This document shows, one piece after another, positions 1 through 7,393 of a DNA stretch of 64,000 bases. Positions within the stretch are counted from its first letter, which is position 1, and each line of letters opens with the position of its first letter. The translations under genes and the position numbers were made by a program. The stretch covers positions 1 to 64,000 of the forward strand of contig CAINND010000089.1 in assembly GCA_903851035.1 (NCBI GenBank). Reading direction: 5' to 3'. The notes below the pieces were generated by a model. The model worked only from the letters and a program-made list of their open reading frames with translations. It made no database searches and was not told the origin of the DNA. The DNA is from an uncultured Acidobacteriota bacterium. Lineage in GTDB: Bacteria > Acidobacteriota > Terriglobia > Terriglobales > Acidobacteriaceae.

Positions 1-1
1 C

Positions 2-1105
2 ATTGTCAGCAAGGAGATGTTCACCTGGGAGGACAAGGCTCGGGCGGCCAGCGAGAAGACACAGTCGCTGACCCTGCGTCCGGAGAACACGGCGGGCGTG
101 GTGCGCGCCTACATCGAACACAATCTTGAGAAAACGGGATTGCTGCAAAAGCTCTACTACATTGGCCCGCAGTTCCGCCGCGAGCGTCCGCAGAAGGGTC
201 GCTACCGCCAGTTCTTCCAGATTGGCGCCGAGGTGCTGGGGCCGGTAACCGCCGGCAGCGAGCTGCCCATCCGCGACGCCGAAGTAGTGGAGATGCTGAC
301 CGCTCTGCTGGACTCGGTGGGATTGAAGGGCTGGACGCTGTACTTGAACTCCGTGGGATGCCCCGAGTGCCGGCCGGCCTATAACGAGGCTCTACGTGTG
401 GCTTTGGCCGATGTGAAGGACAAGATGTGCGGCGACTGTCAGCGGCGGTCAGAAACCAATCCGCTGCGCGTGCTGGACTGCAAGGTTCCCGAGGACCAGC
501 CGTACATCGAAGCTCTGCCGAAGATTGCCGACTACCTGGACGAGGGCTGCCGCAAGCACTTCAGCGAGGTGAGGGCGATCCTGGATACGCTGGCAGTGCC
601 GTACACGGTGAATCCGAGGATGGTGCGCGGGCTGGACTACTACTCGCGCACGACCTTTGAGTTCACTCATGGCGAGTTGGGAGCGCAGTCGGCGGTGCTG
701 GGTGGCGGACGCTACGACGGACTGAGCGAGCAGCTTGGCGGGCCGAAGGCTCCGGGCATTGGCTTTGCCATCGGCGAGGACCGCCTGGTGCTGGCCTTGC
801 AGGCACAGCAGGCCGTGGCCTTGCATCCCTTGAAGGCCTTTGTGGCGCCGCTGGGCGCGGGCACCAACCGCCATGCCATGCGGCTGGCGCGCGAGCTGCG
901 CGCGGCCGGCGTTGCGGTGGACGTGGGCGATGAGAGCTTCCGGCTGAAGAAGAGTTTTGAGACCGCGGAAAAGCTGGGCGCGGCCTACGTGGTGCTGGTG
1001 GGCGAAAACGAGGTGGCGGCCGACGCATTTGCCGTCAAGGAGTTAAAGACCGGCCAGCAGACGACGGTGGCGCGCGGCGCGCTGGCGGAATTCTTCGGGC
1101 GCTGA
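2..1105 (+). CDS. hisS: Histidyl-tRNA synthetase, 5' end missing
   Basis: Charges tRNA-His with histidine in the cytoplasm. The reading frame is open from base 2, so the gene begins before the window and lacks its N-terminal tip including motif 1; 368 codons are visible. Class II synthetase signatures are clear: motif 2 region with the TLRPENTAG histidine-binding stretch followed by GPQFRRERPQKGR and QIGAEVLG, the second histidine-specific stretch RGLDYYSRTTFEF, and motif 3 with GGGRYDGL and GIGFAIGEDR. The C-terminal anticodon-binding domain (about the last 90 residues) is complete and ends with a TGA stop. aspS follows on the same strand after about 130 bases, a pairing seen in many bacteria. 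Identification is secure; only the start is unknown. Confidence 0.97.
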   Translation: MVSKEMFTWEDKARAASEKTQSLTLRPENTAGVVRAYIEHNLEKTGLLQKLYYIGPQFRRERPQKGRYRQFFQIGAEVLGPVTAGSELPIRDAEVVEMLTALLDSVGLKGWTLYLNSVGCPECRPAYNEALRVALADVKDKMCGDCQRRSETNPLRVLDCKVPEDQPYIEALPKIADYLDEGCRKHFSEVRAILDTLAVPYTVNPRMVRGLDYYSRTTFEFTHGELGAQSAVLGGGRYDGLSEQLGGPKAPGIGFAIGEDRLVLALQAQQAVALHPLKAFVAPLGAGTNRHAMRLARELRAAGVAVDVGDESFRLKKSFETAEKLGAAYVVLVGENEVAADAFAVKELKTGQQTTVARGALAEFFGR

Positions 1106-1149
1106 CCGCGGTCCTGAATCCGTAGCGTAATTCGGCGGCGTATTTCAGC

Positions 1150-1155
1150 TACAAT
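1150..1155 (+). promoter_or_regulatory. Likely -10 box for aspS
   Basis: TACAAT lies in the hisS-aspS gap, about 80 bases before the aspS start. No convincing -35 box is visible 16-18 bases upstream, so this rests on the -10 match alone. It would give aspS a leader of roughly 75 bases and a supply of message independent of hisS. Confidence 0.4.
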
Positions 1156-1235
1156 ATTGATAGACACCTGTGCGCGTCCGCGATGGCGCGCACTTTGTTT
1201 TATCATGGAAATATGCGGAGGACCTCTCCGCGGCG

Positions 1236-3095
1236 ATGGAAGCGATCATGCAACTGGATTTTCTAGGCGACATGCAGCGGACACACCGCTGCGGCGATTT
1301 GAGGGCGACCGATGCCGGCTCCACCGTGACGGTGATGGGCTGGGTGAATCGTCGGCGCGACCACGGCAACCTGATCTTCATTGACCTGCGCGATCGCAGT
1401 GGCATCAGCCAGATTGTCTTCGACAAGGAGCGCAATCCGGAGATGCACTCCCGCGTGGAGGCCGTACGCAATGAGTACGTGCTGGCCGTGACCGGCAGGG
1501 TCGAGCGGCGCAGCGAGGGCACGATCAATCCCAAGATGGAGACCGGCGAGGTGGAGGTGATCTCCACCGAGCTGCGCGTGCTGAATGAGAGCCGCGTGCC
1601 GCCCTTCGCGCCCGGCGACGCCAACCTGAACGTGAACGAAGAGGTGCGGCTGAAGTACCGCTACCTGGATTTGCGGCGTCCGGAGATGCACGCCAACATC
1701 GAGATGCGCCACCGCGTGACGCTGGCAATCCGCAATTACCTGGCAGGCGAGGGCTTTTACGAGATTGAAACGCCGATCCTGACGCGCTCGACGCCCGAGG
1801 GCGCGCGCGATTACCTGGTGCCGAGCCGTGTGCATCCCGGCGAGTTCTACGCGCTGCCGCAGTCGCCGCAGATCTTCAAGCAGATTCTGATGATCGGCGG
1901 CATGGACCGCTACTTCCAGATTGCGCGCTGCTTCCGCGACGAGGATCTGAGGGCCGACCGCCAGCCGGAGTTCACGCAGATTGACCTCGAGCTGGCCTTC
2001 CCCACGGAGAAGACCATTCACGACGTGGTGGAAGGATTCCTGGACGCGGCCTTCACCGCCGCCGGAGTCACCATTGAGCGGCCCTTCCCGCAGATGCCCT
2101 ACGACGAGGCCATCCGGCTGTATGGCATTGACAAGCCCGACCTGCGGCTGCCGGCGATGACCGAGGTGAAGGACTTCTTCCCGGCCGATGCCTGGGAGAC
2201 CCTCCAAGTGGATACGGCGCTGCCCGTGGTGGCCATTCGCACTCCCAAGGTGGGCGAGTTGAGCCGCAAGGAGCGCGACGACCACAAGGGGCTGCTGAAC
2301 GAGAAACAGGCCAAGGTCATCAAGTATTTTGACGACATCAAGCGGCTGGAGAAGACCTGGCCGGAGGCCATCGCCAAGGTTCGCCAGGCCTGTGGCGCGG
2401 AAGAGGGCGACCTGCTGATTATTGTGGCCGCGCCGAAGAAAGAGACCGCGACCGACACCACGGACGCACGCCGTCTGCACCGCGCCGCCACCGCCGTCTA
2501 TAGCCAGGCCGGGTTGCTGCGGCTGGCCCTGGCGCAGAAGTATGCCGCGCGCCACAAAGTGTTCGACGAGAAGCAGTACAAGTTTCTGTGGGTCACCGAC
2601 TTCCCGAGCTTTGAGTGGGACGAGGGTGCCAACCGCTGGACCTTTGCGCATCACCCGTTCACCTCGATTCACGAAGAGCACGCCGGACTGCTGGCCGAAG
2701 GCGTCAAGGCCTTGAACGATCCGGACTCGGCGCTGGGAGCGATCCGCGCGCGCGCCTACGACGTAGTGCTGAATGGCACGGAGTTGGGCTCGGGCTCGAT
2801 CCGCATCCATCAGCAGGAGGTGCAGGCGAAGATCTTCGAGGCACTGGGCATGGACGAGGCCGAGCAGAAGCTGCGCTTCGGATTCTTCCTGGAGGCCTTG
2901 CAGTACGGCACGCCTCCGCACGGCGGCATCGCCCTGGGGCTCGACCGCATTGTGATGATTCTGGCCGGGGCGGCGAACCTGCGCGAGGTCATTCCCTTCC
3001 CGAAGACGGCGGCGGCGACCGACCTGATGATGGAGGCTCCGACGCCGGTGACCGACGCGCAACTGAAGGAGTTGAGCATCGGCGTGAGGAAGTAA
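1236..3095 (+). CDS. aspS: Aspartyl-tRNA synthetase
   Basis: Charges tRNA-Asp. The product from the ATG at 1236 is 619 residues, within the usual bacterial range, with the N-terminal OB-fold anticodon domain (begins QRTHRCGDLRATDAG), class II motif 2 (RCFRDEDLRADRQPEFTQ), the bacterial GAD insertion in the middle, and motif 3 near the C-terminus (GIALGLDRIVMILAG). The start is uncertain: GGAGG at 1217-1221 is 14 bases before ATG 1236 and 26 before ATG 1248, and the conserved family N-terminus fits either. Whether the enzyme also charges tRNA-Asn cannot be decided from what I can see. A clean terminator follows at 3139. Confidence 0.97.
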   Translation: MEAIMQLDFLGDMQRTHRCGDLRATDAGSTVTVMGWVNRRRDHGNLIFIDLRDRSGISQIVFDKERNPEMHSRVEAVRNEYVLAVTGRVERRSEGTINPKMETGEVEVISTELRVLNESRVPPFAPGDANLNVNEEVRLKYRYLDLRRPEMHANIEMRHRVTLAIRNYLAGEGFYEIETPILTRSTPEGARDYLVPSRVHPGEFYALPQSPQIFKQILMIGGMDRYFQIARCFRDEDLRADRQPEFTQIDLELAFPTEKTIHDVVEGFLDAAFTAAGVTIERPFPQMPYDEAIRLYGIDKPDLRLPAMTEVKDFFPADAWETLQVDTALPVVAIRTPKVGELSRKERDDHKGLLNEKQAKVIKYFDDIKRLEKTWPEAIAKVRQACGAEEGDLLIIVAAPKKETATDTTDARRLHRAATAVYSQAGLLRLALAQKYAARHKVFDEKQYKFLWVTDFPSFEWDEGANRWTFAHHPFTSIHEEHAGLLAEGVKALNDPDSALGAIRARAYDVVLNGTELGSGSIRIHQQEVQAKIFEALGMDEAEQKLRFGFFLEALQYGTPPHGGIALGLDRIVMILAGAANLREVIPFPKTAAATDLMMEAPTPVTDAQLKELSIGVRK

Positions 3096-3138
3096 CTGCT
3101 ATTTAGAGGTTCAAAGACAGATAGTTTTTTACCACCAG

Positions 3139-3165
3139 GGAGCGCCGATGAGGCGCTCCTTTTTT
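3139..3165 (+). terminator. Rho-independent terminator after aspS
   Basis: An 8-bp perfect stem GGAGCGCC / GGCGCTCC with a 5-base loop (GATGA) is followed directly by a run of T. It starts 43 bases after the aspS stop codon. Confidence 0.9.
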
Positions 3166-3188
3166 GTTGGGTGAGAACAAAGTCAACT

Positions 3189-3229
3189 CCCCCACCCTGG
3201 CAACAACGGCCAGGATGGGGGCACCCGGC
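3189..3229. repeat. Hairpin repeat with variable complementary arms, copy 1
   Basis: Outer stem CCCCC+A (3189-3194) pairs with T+GGGGG (3216-3221), then a C.A mismatch, then an inner stem CCTGGC / GCCAGG closing a 7-base loop AACAACG, followed by CACCCGGC. Copy 2 at 11848-11887 has the same outer stem, the same mismatch position, the same loop length starting AACA and the same 3' flank, but different inner-arm bases. Both copies lie between convergent genes. Together with two terminators this accounts for most of the aspS / receptor gap. Confidence 0.7.
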
Positions 3230-3351
3230 TTACGGTTGGTGACCTTCAACGGTGTGGATAGCCCCACCCGCACTGGGGTCCTTCGCTTCGCTCAGGATGA
3301 CACCTCTTATTACTGAAGTTGATTCTTGCTGAAGCTCACATCTGCGCGCAG

Positions 3352-3381
3352 AAAAAAGCGGCAGCGCCGAAGCGCTGCCGC
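3352..3381 (-). terminator. Terminator of the TonB-dependent receptor gene
   Basis: Read on the minus strand, GCGGCAGCGC - TTCG - GCGCTGCCGC forms a perfect 10-bp stem with a stable UUCG tetraloop and is followed by six T. It begins about 25 bases after the receptor stop codon. Confidence 0.92.
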
Positions 3382-3406
3382 CGTGTTGCGTTACGGCAAC
3401 TGGTGT

Positions 3407-6400
3407 TTAGAACAACACGCGGACGCCAAGCTGAATCTGGCGAACGCCATACACGTAGTTGCTGTTGGCCGAGGTCGGCACGTTGAACAGCGAAGCGCCA
3501 TTCGACGTGTTGTACGGGATCAGAGTGGGATAGGTATTCACGCCGGCCGTACCGCTGGTCGGAACGCTCATGGTGTAAGCGGTCGTCGTGTTGACGCCCG
3601 TCACATTCTGGTGGTTGAACAGGTTGAAGGTGTCCAGGCTGAACTCAGCCTTGGCGTCCTTGCATACCTGGAACAGCTTGGCCAACCGCAGGTCCACCAC
3701 GTAGGTGTTCGGCTGACGATAGCCATTGCGCTCGCTGCCCGGCACGATGTAGGAACCGCCCGCGCCAAGTGCGCCGCCGAGGATACCGGCGACCTTGGTG
3801 GTGCCGATGTACTCCTGCGGGTAGATGGCCGCGTTCGCATTGCTGGAAGCAGAACCACCGCCGATGGAGACGGAGTTACCCAATCCGTTCTGCGCCTGGA
3901 AGACCGGCGAAATCTGCCAGCCGTCGATGGCGTACTTTACCCAGCTCTTGTGCTGCCAGGGAGCCTGGATCAGCGCGTGCAAGGTAAAGCGGTTGGGCAC
4001 GTTGGTCAACGAATTGCCATAGTACTTGTACTTCGGGTTGAGCGGATCCAGGAAAACGCTGGTTCCCGCGCCCGTCGTGTTGTTGACGCCGTAATCCAGA
4101 GCGTGCGACCAGGTGTAGTTGATACCAAACTGCACGTGGTTGCTGAGGCGCTTTTCCAACTGCACTGCCAGGGCATTGTAGCTGGAGTTCACACCGCTGA
4201 AGATATCGGTGATCGTGCCGTACTGCGTGTTCGGACGCGACGTGTAGAGCGGAACGGTGAACGCGGTACCGTCCTTGATCGGCAGGCCAGTGATTCCCTG
4301 ATTGTTGACGGTGTAGGAAATCGTGGACGGAGGCGTAACCGTAGTACCACCCGACACGTAAGGTGTTCCCGGAGCATTCAGGTTGATATCCGTGAAGCTC
4401 GGCAGATGACGGCCGAGGCTGCCCAGATAGCTGACCGAAGCGACGATCCCCCAGGGAAGCTTGCGCTGCAGGGTCAGGTCGATTTCCTGGATTTCCGGAG
4501 ACTTGAGCTTGGGATCAAGGTAATCCACGCTCAGGGTTCCTGAGGTGGAAGGAGCCGTTGCCAGAACTTGCGGGAACGTAGGTGCACCCGTGCTGTTGTA
4601 CTTCAACGTGTACGAGTTCTGACCAAAGCTGGTTCCGGAGGTGGTCATGCCGGTGAAGAGCGTGGAGTTGATGATACGGCCGTAGTACAGACCGTAGCCG
4701 CCACGCAGTACCGTCTTACCATCGCCGAAGATGTCATAGGCAAAGCCCACGCGCGGTCCCCAGTTCTTGGAAGGGCTGGGTACGGCGCCGGCATTGATCG
4801 TCTTGGTGCCCACCGTGATGGGATTCAGCAGGTAGTCATAGCTGCTCGGCAGAAGCTGGGTCTCAAAGCGCAGTCCCAAGCTGACCGACAAGCGGCGATT
4901 GACCTTCCAATCGTCCTGGCCGAAGATGGCCCAGTCGTTGGTGGAGAAGCGATAGGTCTGCACCGGGGCGGTAATCGAGTTGCCCTGGAAGGCCTGGTAG
5001 AAGCCGCTGTAGTTCTTCAGGCTCGGCTTATACATGTCGGCGAAGTAAGCGGCCACACTGCTGTAGCTGAATTCGCCGTACTGCGTGTATAGGTTGTTGA
5101 TCTTGTCGTTGGCATTCATGAAGTCGATGCCAAAGCGGAGGTTGTGCTGACCCTTGCTGATCGTGATGGTGTCAGCGATCTGGGTCTTGTACTCATCCGG
5201 ATAGGCGGCACGGTTCAGGAATACGGGAGTACCCCACTGGAACTGGCCGCTATTGATATAGACATTCGGCGGCAGGCCGTAGGGGTTGGCGTAACCAGTG
5301 GCAAGTCCCGTGATCGGGTTGACCGGATTCACTTCCGTCTGGTTCTCATAGGCCGAGGGCTTCTGGTTGTACTCAAACTCGAAGTCGCGGCCAATCTGTA
5401 CACGGATCTGGTTGCTGACGTTGTTGCTGACCAGGGTGTCCCACTTGGCAACACCCCAGGTGTCTTTGACGTAGTCGTTGCCGAAGCTTTCCGTACCGTA
5501 GGCATTGGTAGCCTGGGTCTGGATGCCGGCCGGCGACCACCAGCGCATGCGGTTGACTTCAAACGTAGCGTGATTCTTGGAATCCACGACCCAATCCAGC
5601 TTCGGGAAGAAGATGTCCTGATCGCCGGTACGCGGGGTAGAACCAGTGATGCCGATCAGGCCAAGCTGGCTGCCGTTGCCAAACATCGAGTTCAGCCACC
5701 ACTGCTCTGCCTGGGTGTACTGCGCCGGCGTCACATGGTTCATGTTCGTCGTGCTGGCGCTGGAGTAATTGTAATAGCTGGCCAACTGGCAAGCGTTAAA
5801 GTTGGCACCCGAGGTCAGCGTACCGCAGTAACCGGTTGCAAGGCCGCCAGGAACTGTGGGAACTGCGAAGAAATTGCCTGCATTGCTAGGCACCGCGGTG
5901 CCGGGGAAGTTGCGGTGATAACGGTCGTAGGCCAGAAACCAAAAGAGTTTGTCCTTGACCAGCGGGCCGCCGATGCCGAAGCCGCCCATCTTGCGGACGT
6001 CGATCGGCTTGTAGTGCGAGGTGGTGACGGACTGGTTGTTGGAGTTGTAGCTGGAGAGCGTGGTGAAAGGGTTGTAGGTGCCGAGCGCGTTGTCGCGATC
6101 GTAAAAGAACGCCTCACCGTGGATTTTGTTGGTACCGCTCTTGGTGATGGTGTTGATGACGCCACCGGCGGAACGGCCGTATTCCGACGAGTAGTTCGAG
6201 GTGTTGACCTGGAACTCCTGCACGGCGACCTTCGGGGTGGAGTAACCGGCGCGGGTACGGCCGCGCTCTTCCGAGAAGTACGCCTGGTTGTTGTCAGCGC
6301 CGTCCACCGTGACGTTGTTGAGCAGGGTGCTCATGCCGCGGAAGCTGACCAGACCGAAGCCGTTGGAATCGCTGACGACACCGGGGGTGAGCAGCACGAA

Positions 6401-6889
6401 GCTGGACCAGCGGCCGCCGTTGATGGGCAGGTTCTCAATGGCGGTTTCGTTAAGGGTGGGAGCAAAATCAGCCGATGTAACGTTGATCAGCGGAGTCTCG
6501 GCCGAGACGTCCACCTGTTCGGTGGTGCCGATGGTGAGCTTAGGGTTGACCGGCGTAAGGCTGCCGACCGTGACGACGACGTTCGTCGCACGATAAGGGG
6601 CAAAGCCCGTGGCGGCCACGGCCACCGAATACTTGGCCGGGGTCAATCCGCCTACGCGGAAAAAGCCTTGCGCGTCGGTTGTGACCTTTACGGTCAGGTC
6701 GGTACCCAAGTTCTTCACTGTCACGGAAGCGCCGGGAATGACGCTGCCCTGTGGGTCAGCCACGGTGCCGCCAATGGCGCCGTCCGTGGTGGACTGGGCA
6801 AATGCGGCGATGGTGGACAGAAGAAATAGGGAACAGAAAAGAAGCATCAACAGCAACCGCGGGGAACGGCTACCTGTGAAATCCTTCAT
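3407..6889 (-). CDS. TonB-dependent receptor, Oar-like, with carboxypeptidase-regulatory N-domain
   Basis: Outer-membrane receptor predicted to import a large substrate, often a glycan or complexed nutrient, using TonB energy. The 1160-residue product has a signal peptide (residues about 1-32, cut after AAFAQ), an Ig-like carboxypeptidase-regulatory domain (about 38-115, GTVADPQGSVIPGASVTV), a plug domain (about 125-255, with SFRGMSTLLNNVTVDGADN) and a very long beta-barrel ending in the outer-membrane C-terminal phenylalanine (QLGVRVLF). This architecture is characteristic of Acidobacteriota. The start is supported by AGGAGAG at 6898-6904, eight bases upstream. The gene stands alone with its own terminator. 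The substrate cannot be inferred; glycogen phosphorylase is the divergent neighbour, across a 500-base regulatory-looking gap. Confidence 0.93.
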   Translation of the reverse strand: MKDFTGSRSPRLLLMLLFCSLFLLSTIAAFAQSTTDGAIGGTVADPQGSVIPGASVTVKNLGTDLTVKVTTDAQGFFRVGGLTPAKYSVAVAATGFAPYRATNVVVTVGSLTPVNPKLTIGTTEQVDVSAETPLINVTSADFAPTLNETAIENLPINGGRWSSFVLLTPGVVSDSNGFGLVSFRGMSTLLNNVTVDGADNNQAYFSEERGRTRAGYSTPKVAVQEFQVNTSNYSSEYGRSAGGVINTITKSGTNKIHGEAFFYDRDNALGTYNPFTTLSSYNSNNQSVTTSHYKPIDVRKMGGFGIGGPLVKDKLFWFLAYDRYHRNFPGTAVPSNAGNFFAVPTVPGGLATGYCGTLTSGANFNACQLASYYNYSSASTTNMNHVTPAQYTQAEQWWLNSMFGNGSQLGLIGITGSTPRTGDQDIFFPKLDWVVDSKNHATFEVNRMRWWSPAGIQTQATNAYGTESFGNDYVKDTWGVAKWDTLVSNNVSNQIRVQIGRDFEFEYNQKPSAYENQTEVNPVNPITGLATGYANPYGLPPNVYINSGQFQWGTPVFLNRAAYPDEYKTQIADTITISKGQHNLRFGIDFMNANDKINNLYTQYGEFSYSSVAAYFADMYKPSLKNYSGFYQAFQGNSITAPVQTYRFSTNDWAIFGQDDWKVNRRLSVSLGLRFETQLLPSSYDYLLNPITVGTKTINAGAVPSPSKNWGPRVGFAYDIFGDGKTVLRGGYGLYYGRIINSTLFTGMTTSGTSFGQNSYTLKYNSTGAPTFPQVLATAPSTSGTLSVDYLDPKLKSPEIQEIDLTLQRKLPWGIVASVSYLGSLGRHLPSFTDINLNAPGTPYVSGGTTVTPPSTISYTVNNQGITGLPIKDGTAFTVPLYTSRPNTQYGTITDIFSGVNSSYNALAVQLEKRLSNHVQFGINYTWSHALDYGVNNTTGAGTSVFLDPLNPKYKYYGNSLTNVPNRFTLHALIQAPWQHKSWVKYAIDGWQISPVFQAQNGLGNSVSIGGGSASSNANAAIYPQEYIGTTKVAGILGGALGAGGSYIVPGSERNGYRQPNTYVVDLRLAKLFQVCKDAKAEFSLDTFNLFNHQNVTGVNTTTAYTMSVPTSGTAGVNTYPTLIPYNTSNGASLFNVPTSANSNYVYGVRQIQLGVRVLF

Positions 6890-7043
6890 GGTGTTGGCTC
6901 TCCTGGAACGACGTTAAGCGCACTGAATGGTGCGCAAAGTTCATTTGCTTATGCCGGGCGGTGTGCCTCTTTGGGCTCTGGCCCCGGCGTTACTGCAACT
7001 GGCTATTACTGGACTACAGGCGATCTGTCAGGGTCATCTGCGA

Positions 7044-7101
7044 CTCCAATTGTAACTAGGGAATGGGCGGGCGAAGTATCAATATTTGGTTGCAATTGGA
7101 G
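7044..7101. promoter_or_regulatory. Inverted repeat around the likely receptor promoter
   Basis: CTCCAATTG (7044-7052) and CAATTGGAG (7093-7101) are perfect 9-base inverted repeats 40 bases apart. A minus-strand TACAAT (7054-7049), the best -10 box for the receptor gene, overlaps the left arm. A regulator dimer pair binding both arms could loop the promoter. No strong -35 is seen. The gap 6905-7393 holds this element, the palindrome at 7169 and nothing else that I can recognise. Confidence 0.35.
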
Positions 7102-7168
7102 GGTTTTTTTCTTGACGGTTCAGGGAAATCATTCCGTGTGCTGGTTTTCCACATGAGGGGCACAAGCA

Positions 7169-7188
7169 ATGCACCAATTTTGGTGCAT
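7169..7188. promoter_or_regulatory. Perfect 20-base palindrome, operator-like
   Basis: ATGCACCAA-TT-TTGGTGCAT has two exact 9-base arms. It lies between the divergent receptor and glgP genes, about 280 bases before the receptor start and 205 before glgP. It resembles an NtrC site (TGCACC-N5-GGTGCA) but the spacer is six bases, one too long, and no sigma-54 promoter is visible nearby. Confidence 0.5.
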
Positions 7189-7393
7189 ACCATATAGCAA
7201 ACCATCGTCAATCTGGGTAGAATCCAAGAGAGGCGTTGCAGCGCCAGCACCTCTCCCACAGCCATGTTCGCTGCCGAGGATTCCGTTACAAAACGTCGCT
7301 CCGCCATAATGCCGTTCCCTGCGGATGAATGAGGCCACCGGAAACGCTCGGGCCGGGTTCACCTTTTCCTGCTATTTGGACGATTGAATATCT

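Noticed and set aside
1263..3062. 599-codon open frame antisense to aspS
   Set aside because: Composition-driven shadow of a GC-rich gene; the aspS frame is unambiguous and the antisense product has no plausible domains.
3276..3302. Intergenic repeat reading GGTCCTTCGCTTCGCTC and following bases
   Set aside because: It looks like a dispersed repeat of bacterial genomes, but only one copy is present in this window, so it cannot be supported here.
5144..6829. 561-codon open frame antisense to the TonB receptor
   Set aside because: Same reason; the low-complexity Val/Gly/Arg-rich product is a typical shadow frame.
7169..7188. NtrC binding site
   Set aside because: Half-sites match TGCACC/GGTGCA, but the spacer is six rather than five bases and no sigma-54 GG-N10-GC promoter is visible on either strand nearby.
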